From NCBI RefSeq assembly GCF_042666875.1, contig NZ_JBHTCX010000012.1, forward strand, positions 660,776-724,775: a stretch of 64,000 nucleotides of DNA, written 5' to 3'. Below are positions 8,048 to 16,744 of the stretch, piece by piece; the stretch's first letter is position 1, and each line of letters starts with the position of its first letter. Origin of the DNA: Brachybacterium sp042666875. Lineage in GTDB: Bacteria; Actinomycetota; Actinomycetes; Actinomycetales; Dermabacteraceae. Below the pieces are notes generated by a model. It saw only the letters and a list, made by a program, of their open reading frames with translations. It was not told the DNA's origin and ran no database searches. The translations under genes and the position numbers were made by a program.

Positions 8048-10627
8048 TCACATTCCGATCATGTCGAAGGTCTCGAAGGAGATCTCGAGGTCGAGATCGT
8101 CCCCGTCGTCGGGCAGTGCGATCTGGACCGATCCGAGCGCGGCGTCGTAGTACCAGCCGCTGTCGTGGCCCTCGAAGTCGGCGGCCTCCGGACGGTGCTC
8201 GAGGCTCCGTCCGTTCGCCCGGACGTGCAGCGGGGCGCGCTCGGGATGGATGACGTCGAACCGGAACGCCTGCACGGCGCTGCGGTAGGGGCCGGAGCGC
8301 TCGAGGGTGATGCGCACGGTGGAGCCGGAGGTCATGGTCACGACGCTCTCGCGGCGCTGGCCGCGTTCGTGCGCTCGGGTGCGGCCGTCGTCCTCGTGCA
8401 GGACGAACCGTCCGTCCCGCTCGGGGGCGCAGATCAGCCGCAGGGTCCGGATCTCGTCGCGCACCAGCGAGGTCGGCTGCTCGACAGCGATCGGGATGAT
8501 GCCGCCGGCGCGGATGTACAGCGGGATCGAGTCCCAGCCCACCGGCTCCGTGACCGTCGTGCCTCCCTCGTGCCGCGTCCGGGTGGCGAGGTCGTAGAAC
8601 GCCTCGTCGGCCGGGAAGCGGACCGTGCGGGTGGTGGCGCCCTTCTCGAGCACCGTGGCCACCAGGAGGGAGTCGCCCAGCATGAAGGTGTCGGTGGTGT
8701 CGTAGCCCTCGACGTCGTGCTGGAACGCACTGATCAGCGGCTCCATGATCGGGGCGCCCTCGCGGGAGGCGCGGACCATCAGCGAGTACAGGTAGGGCAT
8801 CAGCCGGTAGCGCAGGTTGATCGCCTCGCGGATCGGCCCGGTGGTCTCGGGGTACATCCACGGCTCGGTGACGGTGTTGTCGGAGTTCACGGAGTGGATG
8901 GAGAAGCGGGGCTGGAAGATGCCGTGCTGGACCCAGCGCAGCAGCAGCTCCGGCTCGGGCCGGGGCCCGTGGAAACCACCGATGTCGCACCCCTGGTTGG
9001 CGACGCCGGACAGGCTCATGCCCAGGATGGTGGCGATATTGGCGCGCAGGGTCTCCCAGGAGGTCGAGTTGTCCCCGGCCCAGGTCTGGGCGTAGCGCTG
9101 GATCCCGGCGTGCCCGGCGCGACAGACGATGTAGGGGCGCTGGTCGGGGTGGGCCTCGGTGATGGCGTCCTGGGTGACGCGGCACATGAGGTTGGCCATC
9201 ACGTTGCGCACCTCGGCGAGTGTGCTCGGGGCGCCGTCCCCGTCGACCTCGGAGTCCATGTCGAGCACGCCTTCGTACTCGCAATTGTCGTTCCAGACCG
9301 AGGCGGTGCCCTGGGCGAGCACGGAGTCCGTCAGCCACTGCTTCCAGGCGTCCCGGGCTCGCGGGGAGGTGAAGTCGACGAAGTGTCCCGGTCCGCCCCA
9401 CCAGGCGCCGACCGCGGGCGGGCGCGGGGCGTCGGGGTCCGCCTCTCCCCCGCCGGTCACGGACAGCGCGGGGGCGGTGGTCGCGGCCTGGCCCAGGGCG
9501 TCGTCGCTGGCCCCGACGAACACGTCGCGCTCGGCGAACTCGGCGCGCCGCGGGTGGACCGTGAGCACGCCGGGCTTCACGTTCGGGGAGACGACGACGC
9601 CGCGCTCGTCCATGGCGGAGAAGAAGCCGGCGGGATCGGGGAAGCGCTCCTGGTTCCAGGTGAACACGCAGCGCTTGGCGCCGTCGGCCGTCTGCTGGGT
9701 GGTGTAGCCGCTGGAGAGCTGGAAGCCGTCCACCGGGATCCCGTGCTCACCGGCGAGATCGACGAACCGGGTGATGGCCCGGTCGCTGCCGGAGGTCAGC
9801 TCGGCGTAGTACATGGAAGAGGCGAGATAGCCCAGTGCCTGGCGGGGCAGCACGGGCGGACGTCCGGTGAGCTCGGTGTACCGGGCCACGACATCGCGGA
9901 TCTGCGGGCCGGCGATGAGGAACAGATCGACGTCGCCGCCGTCGGCGATCATCTGGGTGTGGTGGGGGAAGTAGTTGCTGTGCGAGCGGCCCAGGTCGAA
10001 GGAGACGTCGCGGGCGCCGTGGTAGAAGTACCCGACCGCCTGGCGGGAATCGCGATTGACCTTGAGGTAGAACGGGATGTGCTTGTACAGCGGTGCGCTG
10101 CGTCGGGCGTCGTAGCCGAGACTGTCGCGCGGGCTGAGGGAGACCAGCTGCTTGGCCTTGTCGAGCTCGCCCGTGGTCTCGCCGAAGCCGACGAAGGCGT
10201 CGCCCGGTTCGAGCCGGCTGGTGTGGATCCGGCGGTGGTTGGTGTCCTCGCGGTAGCCGATGTAGGGCACATCGGCGTGCAGCACGCTGCCGTCGGCGTC
10301 CAGCACGCGGATCTCCAGCGGGGAGCGGCGCACCTCGACGCGCAGCCGGGGGCCGATGAGCACGGCCGTCCCGTCCGTCTCCTCCAGCTGCACGGGGACC
10401 GGGGCGATGCGCGTGCGCTCCTCCCCCAGCACCGGATCGAGGCGGTCCTGCCAGGCGGTGGTGGTGAGGCTGTAGGACTGCTCGGCGAAGTCCCCGTCGA
10501 AGCCCGCGCGGATCCGCACGATGTCCGGGGTCATCATGAGCAGCCGGATCTCGACGCCTTCGGTGACCACACGGAGCACACCGTTCCCGTCCAGCTCGAC
10601 CCGCTGCACCTGGGTGCTCGTGCGCAT
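8048..10627 (-). CDS. Glycoside hydrolase family 31, alpha-glucosidase-like
   Basis: 859 residues, a complete GH31 enzyme with an N-terminal beta-sandwich (~1-260), catalytic barrel and C-terminal beta domains. GH31 enzymes hydrolyse alpha-glycosides with retention. The nucleophile is D447 in VWNDNCEYEG and the acid/base is D519 in WAGDNSTSW. The nucleophile motif is closer to the WNDNNE group of alpha-glucosidases than to the xylosidase type (KTDFGE). No signal peptide is visible, so it should act in the cytoplasm on an imported substrate. It is the first gene of the operon with the TRAP transporter. Because that transporter looks specific for acids, the natural substrate may be an acidic alpha-glycoside; this is inference. 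Confidence 0.9.
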   Translation of the reverse strand: MRTSTQVQRVELDGNGVLRVVTEGVEIRLLMMTPDIVRIRAGFDGDFAEQSYSLTTTAWQDRLDPVLGEERTRIAPVPVQLEETDGTAVLIGPRLRVEVRRSPLEIRVLDADGSVLHADVPYIGYREDTNHRRIHTSRLEPGDAFVGFGETTGELDKAKQLVSLSPRDSLGYDARRSAPLYKHIPFYLKVNRDSRQAVGYFYHGARDVSFDLGRSHSNYFPHHTQMIADGGDVDLFLIAGPQIRDVVARYTELTGRPPVLPRQALGYLASSMYYAELTSGSDRAITRFVDLAGEHGIPVDGFQLSSGYTTQQTADGAKRCVFTWNQERFPDPAGFFSAMDERGVVVSPNVKPGVLTVHPRRAEFAERDVFVGASDDALGQAATTAPALSVTGGGEADPDAPRPPAVGAWWGGPGHFVDFTSPRARDAWKQWLTDSVLAQGTASVWNDNCEYEGVLDMDSEVDGDGAPSTLAEVRNVMANLMCRVTQDAITEAHPDQRPYIVCRAGHAGIQRYAQTWAGDNSTSWETLRANIATILGMSLSGVANQGCDIGGFHGPRPEPELLLRWVQHGIFQPRFSIHSVNSDNTVTEPWMYPETTGPIREAINLRYRLMPYLYSLMVRASREGAPIMEPLISAFQHDVEGYDTTDTFMLGDSLLVATVLEKGATTRTVRFPADEAFYDLATRTRHEGGTTVTEPVGWDSIPLYIRAGGIIPIAVEQPTSLVRDEIRTLRLICAPERDGRFVLHEDDGRTRAHERGQRRESVVTMTSGSTVRITLERSGPYRSAVQAFRFDVIHPERAPLHVRANGRSLEHRPEAADFEGHDSGWYYDAALGSVQIALPDDGDDLDLEISFETFDMIGM

Positions 10628-10829
10628 GGCTCGTCCTCCATCGGAATCGTCGGGCAGTGCCGGGCCGCGTCGTCGATGCTGTCCACGTCGTTGCGGGTGC
10701 GTCAGTGCAGATCGATGCGCGCGGCTATGGCGTCCGACGCCAGCCTAGGCGGGGAGATCACCCCGTTCTCCACGGATCGTGATCATGACCGGCCCGAATT
10801 TGACCGATCGTGCTGCGTGCGCGGGGCGC
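10628..10829. promoter_or_regulatory. Intergenic region upstream of the GH31-TRAP operon
   Basis: 202 bases between the MetE-like stop and the GH31 start. The operon promoter must lie here. On the minus strand TAGGCT (10743-10748) could be a -10 element, but no good -35 stands in front of it. An imperfect palindrome with GATC at its centre (GGGGAGATCACCCC, 10751-10764) overlaps that area and could be a regulator site. No site was tested. Confidence 0.3.
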
Positions 10830-11954
10830 TCAGGAGCTGACGCGTGCCGCCCATGCGGGAGCGGCGCGCAGCAGGGCCTCGAGCGAGGGTTCGTCGAGCA
10901 GCGTGGACCGCTCCGGCTGGCTCGAGGGATCGACGCGCCCCGCCTGCACGTCGTGCGAGGCGCCGGTGTGCGCGATCAGGGTGAAGCCGGCGGCGTCGGC
11001 GTCGGTATGGCCCAGCCGGTGCCAGATCTCCAGCAGCTGGTCGAGCTCACGCGCCATGCTCCCGCCGGCGCGCGGGTCGACGACGAGCTCGAAGCGGCAC
11101 CCGGCATCGTGCGCCTCGGCCAGGCCCTCCCACAGCCTGCGCCCCGAGGCCGTGTCCAGGGACGGCAGCTGGCGAGGCGCGAAGGCCATCCGGCGTGCGC
11201 CGGCCTCGCGAGCGGCGCGCAGGAGACCATGGTCCGCGCCGACGCCGATCGTGACCGACTCCGCGTCCAGCCCGCCCTCCTCGAGGGCGGTGAGGAGGCA
11301 GCGCCACAGCACACCGATCTCGGGCGCTGGGACGGCGGGGTACCGGCTGCGGCCCGACGGGGTGCTGATGAGCCCGGCGGAGACGGCCGCCACGGCGTCC
11401 TCCCGCAGCAGCAGGTGCGGCTGCGCGCCCGGCACCCGCTCGCGGAGCAGATCGAGGTGGTCGGTGACGCCCTCGGCGAGCAGCATCGGCAGGTCGCGCA
11501 CGGCGCCGGGGTCGGCGAGGGTGCGCTCCCCCGACGGCAGGAAGGTGGCGCCGGCCAGGGTGGCCGGGCCCAGCGCCGTCGTCGACAGCGGCCCCTCGTA
11601 CCCCAGCAGCGCGACGCGGGCGGCATCGAGGGTGCGCTCGCGCAGCTCCCGGGCGTGCTGCCAGGCTCGGCCCACGCCCGGACCGAGCCGCCATCCGTAG
11701 CTGACCAGGTCTCCCGTGGTCTCGGCGAGCAGCGCGAGGGTCGCGGGCAGCAGATGATCCGTGTCATCGGTGCCGAGCGCTGAGGGGAGGTAGGGCCGGG
11801 CGGCGATCTGCTCCTCGAGATCGTCACCGAGCAGGGCCCGGATCCGCATCAGCGCCGCGAGATGAGGGTCCTCGGGCACGTCGTACCGGGCGGCGTCGGC
11901 GGCCGCAGGTGCCCGGAAGGTGCCGTCCCCGGTGAGGGTGACCAGGTGGCTCAT
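10830..11954 (-). CDS. MetE/UROD-like protein (methionine synthase II-related), function unknown
   Basis: 374 residues resembling the C-terminal barrel of cobalamin-independent methionine synthase, as in actinobacterial genes found between mnmA and ligA (M. tuberculosis Rv3015c type, from memory). Visible pieces are LPSALGTDDTDHLLPATLAL, a central LPMLLAEGVTDHL, and a C-terminal FELVVDPRAGG. True MetE enzymes bind zinc through one His, one Glu and two Cys; I cannot find that set, since only two cysteines are present, in CLLTALEEGG and DAGCRF. It is therefore unlikely to make methionine alone. Its ATG overlaps the mnmA stop by four bases, so the two are co-translated and may act in the same tRNA-thiolation or sulfur context. 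Confidence 0.7.
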   Translation of the reverse strand: MSHLVTLTGDGTFRAPAAADAARYDVPEDPHLAALMRIRALLGDDLEEQIAARPYLPSALGTDDTDHLLPATLALLAETTGDLVSYGWRLGPGVGRAWQHARELRERTLDAARVALLGYEGPLSTTALGPATLAGATFLPSGERTLADPGAVRDLPMLLAEGVTDHLDLLRERVPGAQPHLLLREDAVAAVSAGLISTPSGRSRYPAVPAPEIGVLWRCLLTALEEGGLDAESVTIGVGADHGLLRAAREAGARRMAFAPRQLPSLDTASGRRLWEGLAEAHDAGCRFELVVDPRAGGSMARELDQLLEIWHRLGHTDADAAGFTLIAHTGASHDVQAGRVDPSSQPERSTLLDEPSLEALLRAAPAWAARVSS

Positions 11955-13042
11955 GCGCGGCGCTCGAGGGTGGCGGCGGCGAGGACGCGATCCTCGTCGT
12001 ACAGCACCAGGGTCTGGCCGGGGGCCACGCCGCGGATCGGGGTCTCGAGCTGCACGCGCAGGCTGGAGTCCTGACCGCCCGCCGGCGCCTCGAGGATCGT
12101 CGCCGGGGTGGCCTCGCCGTGGGCGCGGATCTGTGCGGTGACCCGGCGGCCCACCTCCAGCGGCTCGAAGGAGACCACGTCACCGGCGATCAGTTCGCGG
12201 GTGGAGAGCAGCTCGGCGGCACCGACCACGACCTGGCGCGAGGTGGGGTCGATGTCGACGACGTAGCGCGGCGCACCGTCGGGCGCGGGATGTTCGATGC
12301 CCAGGCCCTTGCGCTGGCCGATGGTGAATCCGTGGGTGCCCCGGTGGGAGCCGACCACGGCGCCGGCCTCGTCGAGGATCTCCCCGGGGGCCTCGCCGAG
12401 ATTGCGCTCGAGGAAACCGCGGGTGTCCCCGTCGGCGACGAAGCAGATGTCGTAGCTGTCGGGCTTGGTCGAGACGCCGAGGCCGCGTGCCCTGGCTTCG
12501 GCGCGCACCTCCTCCTTCGTCTCGAACTCGCCGAGCGGGAAGACGGAGCGGCGGACGGCCTCGGGCCCCATGACCGCCAGGACGTAGGACTGGTCCTTGT
12601 CCATGTTCCGCGAACGGTGCAGCGAGGGGGCGCCATCGGGCCCGTCGGCGCGGATGGAGGCGTAGTGACCGGTGCAGACGGCGTCGAAGCCGAGCAGCGT
12701 CGCGCGCTCCATGAGGGAGGCGAACTTGATGCGCTCGTTGCAGCGCACGCAGGGGTTGGGGGTGCGGCCGGCGGCGTACTCGGACAGGAAGTCCTCGACC
12801 ACGAGATCGTGGAAGTCGTCGGAGAGGTCCCAGACGTAATACGGGATGCCGATGCGGTCGGCCGCACGACGGGCATCGGAGGCGTCCTCGACGGTGCAGC
12901 AGCCGCGCGAGCCGGTGCGGCTCTGGTCGCGGTTCTTCGACAGCGCCATGTGCACGCCGACGACCTCGTGCCCGGCGTCCGCGGCTCGGGCCGCGGCCAC
13001 TGCCGAATCGACGCCGCCGCTCATCGCTGCCAGCACCTTCAT
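11951..13042 (-). CDS. mnmA: tRNA-specific 2-thiouridylase MnmA
   Basis: 363 residues. MnmA adenylates and thiolates U34 of Lys, Glu and Gln tRNAs, taking sulfur from a cysteine desulfurase relay. Visible features are the PP-loop SGGVDS near the N-terminus, the first catalytic cysteine C98 in PNPCVRCN, GHYA, DQSYVL, the second catalytic cysteine C200 in SYDICFV, and the tRNA-binding segment HGFTIGQRKGLG. The start is ATG 13042 because AGGAGGTGG stands at the right distance and the protein begins MKVLAAMSGG as in the family; open sequence further upstream is not coding. A cysteine desulfurase lies about 2.5 kb upstream on the same strand, beyond the DUF222 gene. Confidence 0.96.
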   Translation of the reverse strand: MKVLAAMSGGVDSAVAAARAADAGHEVVGVHMALSKNRDQSRTGSRGCCTVEDASDARRAADRIGIPYYVWDLSDDFHDLVVEDFLSEYAAGRTPNPCVRCNERIKFASLMERATLLGFDAVCTGHYASIRADGPDGAPSLHRSRNMDKDQSYVLAVMGPEAVRRSVFPLGEFETKEEVRAEARARGLGVSTKPDSYDICFVADGDTRGFLERNLGEAPGEILDEAGAVVGSHRGTHGFTIGQRKGLGIEHPAPDGAPRYVVDIDPTSRQVVVGAAELLSTRELIAGDVVSFEPLEVGRRVTAQIRAHGEATPATILEAPAGGQDSSLRVQLETPIRGVAPGQTLVLYDEDRVLAAATLERRA

Positions 13043-13725
13043 GCCGCTTCCACCTCCTGGGTCACCGTCCGCCTCCACTGGGCCACCATCCGCCTGTGCA
13101 CCCTGTCGAGTGTACGGATCGTGAAGGTCCCCGGACCGGCCGGCGAGCGTGATGTCAGCCGCCTCGCGCGTGCGATCGCTCTCCCCTCGTGCTCCCTTCG
13201 TGGCCGGCGCCCCGCACTCCGGCGCCGGGCGGCGCCCGTGCCCTACGCCGGGTGAGGTCCGTGCCCGGCGCCGGGCGGCGGCGCACGCCGATTCGGATGG
13301 CCGCTTTCGTGGATCGACCTGTTGCGCACCGCTCGCGTTCCTGTGGGGCCCTGGCACGGCGCAGCAATGGCTCCAGCACAGCAATATCTCCAGCACAGCA
13401 ATGCCCCTGTGGACGTCACGCCACCGCCAATACCGACCCCTCCACATTGACCCCTTATCCACAATCTTCTTTGCGGTGTTGCAGGGACGTCTTTTCCGTG
13501 AGCGGAACACGGTGCCGCGCCTCCGCAAGTGCCATTCGCGGACGGTTCCGCGCCAGCGACCTCGGGCTGCGGCAGCAGAGCGCAGCGGGATCCGACGCCC
13601 GGGAATCACCGTCGTTGCACACCCGGACACCGCCACCTTTCCTCCCCACCGCATCTTCGTCCACATTTTTGCTCCGAGGAACCAGAATCGTTGACTATTT
13701 CGTTCTGGCGTTCGATACTGGAGCC
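13043..13725. other. 683-base gene-free region with DnaA-box-like sequences and short repeats
   Basis: I see no convincing gene here. The stretch from about 13370 to 13720 is less GC-rich than its surroundings. It has one perfect DnaA box, TTATCCACA (13455-13463), and three near matches: TGTGGACGT (13408-13416, inverted), CCCTCCACA (13438-13446) and TCGTCCACA (13657-13665). A 15-bp direct repeat, CTCCAGCACAGCAAT, occurs at 13371-13385 and 13388-13402. Two copies of a CGGCGCCGGGCGGCG-type repeat lie near 13220-13285. The DUF222 promoter sits at its right edge. No dnaA or dnaN gene is present, so this is not the usual replication origin. Confidence 0.45.
13691..13719 (+). promoter_or_regulatory. 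Probable promoter of the DUF222/HNH gene
   Basis: TTGACT (13691-13696), a 17-base spacer, and GATACT (13714-13719). The -10 hexamer ends six bases before the ATG at 13726, so transcription should begin at about the first base of the start codon and the mRNA would be leaderless. GTTCGA, half of the actinobacterial LexA/SOS-box consensus, overlaps the -10, with a second GTTC eight bases upstream in direct rather than inverted orientation. Confidence 0.55.
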
Positions 13726-15516
13726 ATGACCCACCACACGGATGATCACGAGCAGACGGCCGATGCGGCCGGCCGGCCCGTCATCCGCGCGGGCGCCGGC
13801 GCCACGACGGTGGGAGCGTACGACCTCGAGGGCGTCACCGATGCCCTCGGCCGGGTCGGATCGCTGGGCTCCGACTCCCTGTCACCCGGCAACGACTCGG
13901 CGCTCGACGCCGAGTCGTTGCTCGATCTCCTGGACCGTCTCCGGTCGCTGACGACAGCTGTCGCCGCGGTGGAGATCCGTGCGACTGATGCACTGGCGGC
14001 AGCGGTGAGCCGGGACGCCCATGGTTCGGGCGAGGAGTCCGAGTCGACGGATCGTGTCTCGACCCGCGAGGTCTCCGTGGTCTCGCGCATCTCGCCGTCC
14101 GCGGCATCTCGTCGGATGAAGGCTTCTCGGCGCCTGGTCCGGAACCTGCCAGGCGTGCTGTCTGCTCTGGCCGAGGGCGATATCGACGCCGAGAAGGCCT
14201 ATGCCGCCGGGCAGGCTGTCGCGCCCCTGGATCCGACGCAGAGGGGTGAGGTCGATCAGGCGCTCACGGCACGGCTCGGCGAGCTCGCCGGCGCGGGGCA
14301 GCGGCAGTGGCGTCGCGAGATCGAGGCGATCACCCAGCTCGTGGACGCCGACGGCGAGGAGCGGCGACACGAGGTCGCGCGGCGCCACCGGAATGTCACC
14401 CTGCGCGCTCGCGAGAACGGGATGGCCACGCTGGCCATCACGACCACTGCGCTCGATGCCTCCGCCGCCCGTGCCCGTCTCAGCCTCGAGGGCGAGAAGC
14501 TCCGCGCCGCCGGGGACACCCGGGGCCACAGCGCGATCATGGCGGATACCGCGGCGGACGCACTGGTCGGCCGCAGCGACGGGGTCGATCCGGTGAAGCT
14601 CGACATCGGCGTGATCATCACCGATCGCGCCCTGTTCTGCCCGCAGAATTCCGAGCCGGCTCTCATCGAGGGCTACGGCGCCGTACCGGTCTCACAGGTC
14701 AGCGCGTCCCTACGCCGGGCGACCCAAGAGTCGGATAGCGACGCGGGCGATCCAGACGTCGACGGTCCGGATGCGGGCGGCGCGCACGTGGACGGTGCGC
14801 AGCGCGCGAAAGACGCGGCGCTCCGCGCCACGCTGCGCCGCCTCTACACCCATCCCACCAGTGGCGAGCTGGTCGCCGTCGAGTCGCGTGCGCGAGCGTT
14901 TCCCCACGGCCTCTCGCGCTTCCTGCGATGGCGGTCGATGACCTGTTCGGGTCCGTTCTGCAACGCCGAGATCCGCCACGATGACCACATCCAGCCGCAC
15001 AGCAGAGACGGCGCGACCAGCCTCGATAACGGCAATGGACTGTGCGCGCGGTGCAACGACAAGGAGAACCAGCAGCTCACCGCTCGGCCGACGGGCTCGG
15101 CCGTCGGCGACGGTCGCCATCGCGTGCGGTGGCGGACCCGGTACGGTTCGACCGTCGACGTCACCCCCACTCCGAGCGAGCTGGCGGCGCTGCTCCCCCA
15201 CCGCCCCGGCCCGCTGAGCAGCGGTGGTACCCGTGGCACCGAGGACCCCGGCGTTGCTGCCGACGCTACCGAGGCCGGGCAGACCGGGCAGACCGGGCAG
15301 GCCGACGGGCCAGCGTCGCCGGAACGTCCTGACCGAGCGTCTCGGTGTCCGCACCGATGCCCGGAACACCGCGGCACCGGGACGCCCACCGAGATCACGG
15401 CCGTCCACCTGCACAACGTGCAGCTTCGGCTCCGGCACAGCACACGGGACCACCGCCGCCACGAGACGTGGGACCGCGTCCCGCTCCGCAATCCGGGACA
15501 GTCCCCGCAGTTCTGA
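13726..15516 (+). CDS. DUF222 / HNH endonuclease-domain protein (13E12 repeat family type)
   Basis: 596 residues. The N-terminal ~400 residues match the DUF222 pattern (ALDAESLLDLLDRLRSLTTA, then AASRRMKASRRLVRNLPGVL). The C-terminal part has an HNH nuclease core: MTCSGPFCNAEIRHDDHIQP, then NGLCARCNDKENQ, with the DH pair and CxxC-type zinc cysteines. Such proteins are abundant and patchily distributed in actinobacteria; their function is unknown, and some in mycobacteria are reported as SOS-induced. An Asp/Gly/Ala-rich insert lies at 14720-14810 and a low-complexity tail runs from about 15190. The start is ATG 13726, directly behind the promoter. It separates the cysteine desulfurase operon from mnmA, on the opposite strand to both. 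Confidence 0.85.
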   Translation: MTHHTDDHEQTADAAGRPVIRAGAGATTVGAYDLEGVTDALGRVGSLGSDSLSPGNDSALDAESLLDLLDRLRSLTTAVAAVEIRATDALAAAVSRDAHGSGEESESTDRVSTREVSVVSRISPSAASRRMKASRRLVRNLPGVLSALAEGDIDAEKAYAAGQAVAPLDPTQRGEVDQALTARLGELAGAGQRQWRREIEAITQLVDADGEERRHEVARRHRNVTLRARENGMATLAITTTALDASAARARLSLEGEKLRAAGDTRGHSAIMADTAADALVGRSDGVDPVKLDIGVIITDRALFCPQNSEPALIEGYGAVPVSQVSASLRRATQESDSDAGDPDVDGPDAGGAHVDGAQRAKDAALRATLRRLYTHPTSGELVAVESRARAFPHGLSRFLRWRSMTCSGPFCNAEIRHDDHIQPHSRDGATSLDNGNGLCARCNDKENQQLTARPTGSAVGDGRHRVRWRTRYGSTVDVTPTPSELAALLPHRPGPLSSGGTRGTEDPGVAADATEAGQTGQTGQADGPASPERPDRASRCPHRCPEHRGTGTPTEITAVHLHNVQLRLRHSTRDHRRHETWDRVPLRNPGQSPQF

Positions 15517-15556
15517 CGTGCCGAGCCGGGGGAACTCACGACCCGACCGAGAGAGC

Positions 15557-16744
15557 TCAGCCGAGCAGCGCTCCCACCGCGCGGGCCTTCTCCAGTGATT
15601 CCGGCAGCGCACTGAGAAGCACGTCGATGTCATGATCCGTGCTGGTCCATCCCAGCGACAACCGCAGCGCGCCGCGGGTCTGGGGGCCCGTGAAGCCCAT
15701 CGCCGCGAGGACGGGGCTCGCCTGAGTGACCCCCGCCGAGCAGGCCGATCCGGCCGAGGAGTCCACCCCGCGCTCATCCAGCAGGAAGAGCAGCGAATCC
15801 GAATCGGCCCCCGGGAACACGACATGAAGGATATGGGGCGACGTCGGGGAGTCCTCCGGCAGGGTGAACCGCGCGCTGGGATCGATCTCGCGGATGCCGG
15901 CTCGGAGCCTGTCGGCCAGCGCCTGCACGCGCCGGCCCTCTCGGTCCCGTTCCGCCAGGGTCTCGCGCAGGGCTGCCGCGAATGCCGAGGCCTGCGCCGC
16001 GTCCAGCGTTCCCGAGCGCACCCCGCGCTGCTGGCCGCCGCCGGTGCTGGCGACGCCGAACGGCACCTCCGGCTTCGCCACCAGCACCCCTACGCCCACG
16101 GGCGCCCCGATCTTGTGACCGGACAGCGACATCAGGTCGACGTCCTCGAAAGACGGCAGCTGGACGTGGCCCGCGCCCTGGACCGCGTCGGTATGGACCA
16201 GGGTCCCGTGGGGTCGCGCCGCTGCGGCGAGCGCAGCGATGTCCTGACGTGCCCCGGTCTCGTTGTTCACCAGCGCCGCGCTGACCACGCTCACAGCGCC
16301 GTCGGCCAGAGTCTCGCTCACCGACCCCGGACGCAGCAGGCCCCGCGCATCGACATCGAGCACACGCGCCTGGACCGGCGGCGTCAGCGACGCCAGCGAT
16401 CTCGCCGTGGCGACCACCGCGGGATGGTCGGTCGCAGCCACGGCCACGGCCGTGCGAGCCGGTTCCTTCGCCATCACGCCGAGCGGTACCGAGCGGATCG
16501 CCAGGTTGTCGGCCTCGGTGCCTCCCGAGGTCATGATCAGCCAGCTGCGGGGAACCCCGAGCAGCCCCGCGATGGTCTCGAGGGCCTCGTCCAGCACAGC
16601 GCGGGCGCGGCGTCCCGAGGAGTGCACCGAGGACGGATTGCCACGCACCGTCGAAGCCTCCAGGAAGGCGTCGCGCGCGACCGGCCGCAGCACGGTGGTC
16701 GCCGCATGGTCGAGGTATGCGCGCTCGTCGGGGTCGCTCACCAT
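15557..16744 (-). CDS. Cysteine desulfurase (IscS/NifS family)
   Basis: 395 residues. Class V PLP enzyme that removes sulfur from cysteine for Fe-S clusters and tRNA thiolation. Visible are LDHAATT at the N-terminus, SGGTEADNLA, VHTDAVQGAGH, the PLP lysine K211 in SLSGHKIG, and the persulfide cysteine C335 in SSAGSACSAG. The loop around C335 is the IscS/NifS type. Its start overlaps the stop of the upstream membrane protein gene by seven bases, so it is the last gene of the moxR operon rather than of an isc/suf operon. It is the likely sulfur donor for MnmA. Gene order with mnmA and ligA matches other actinobacteria. Confidence 0.92.
   Translation of the reverse strand: MVSDPDERAYLDHAATTVLRPVARDAFLEASTVRGNPSSVHSSGRRARAVLDEALETIAGLLGVPRSWLIMTSGGTEADNLAIRSVPLGVMAKEPARTAVAVAATDHPAVVATARSLASLTPPVQARVLDVDARGLLRPGSVSETLADGAVSVVSAALVNNETGARQDIAALAAAARPHGTLVHTDAVQGAGHVQLPSFEDVDLMSLSGHKIGAPVGVGVLVAKPEVPFGVASTGGGQQRGVRSGTLDAAQASAFAAALRETLAERDREGRRVQALADRLRAGIREIDPSARFTLPEDSPTSPHILHVVFPGADSDSLLFLLDERGVDSSAGSACSAGVTQASPVLAAMGFTGPQTRGALRLSLGWTSTDHDIDVLLSALPESLEKARAVGALLG

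Noticed and set aside
7793..10840. A 1015-codon open frame opposite GH31 and DctP
   Set aside because: Antisense shadow of high-GC third positions; GH31 motifs on the other strand are complete.
13408..13665. Replication origin
   Set aside because: DnaA-like boxes are few and mostly imperfect, and dnaA, dnaN, gyrB or rpmH are absent.
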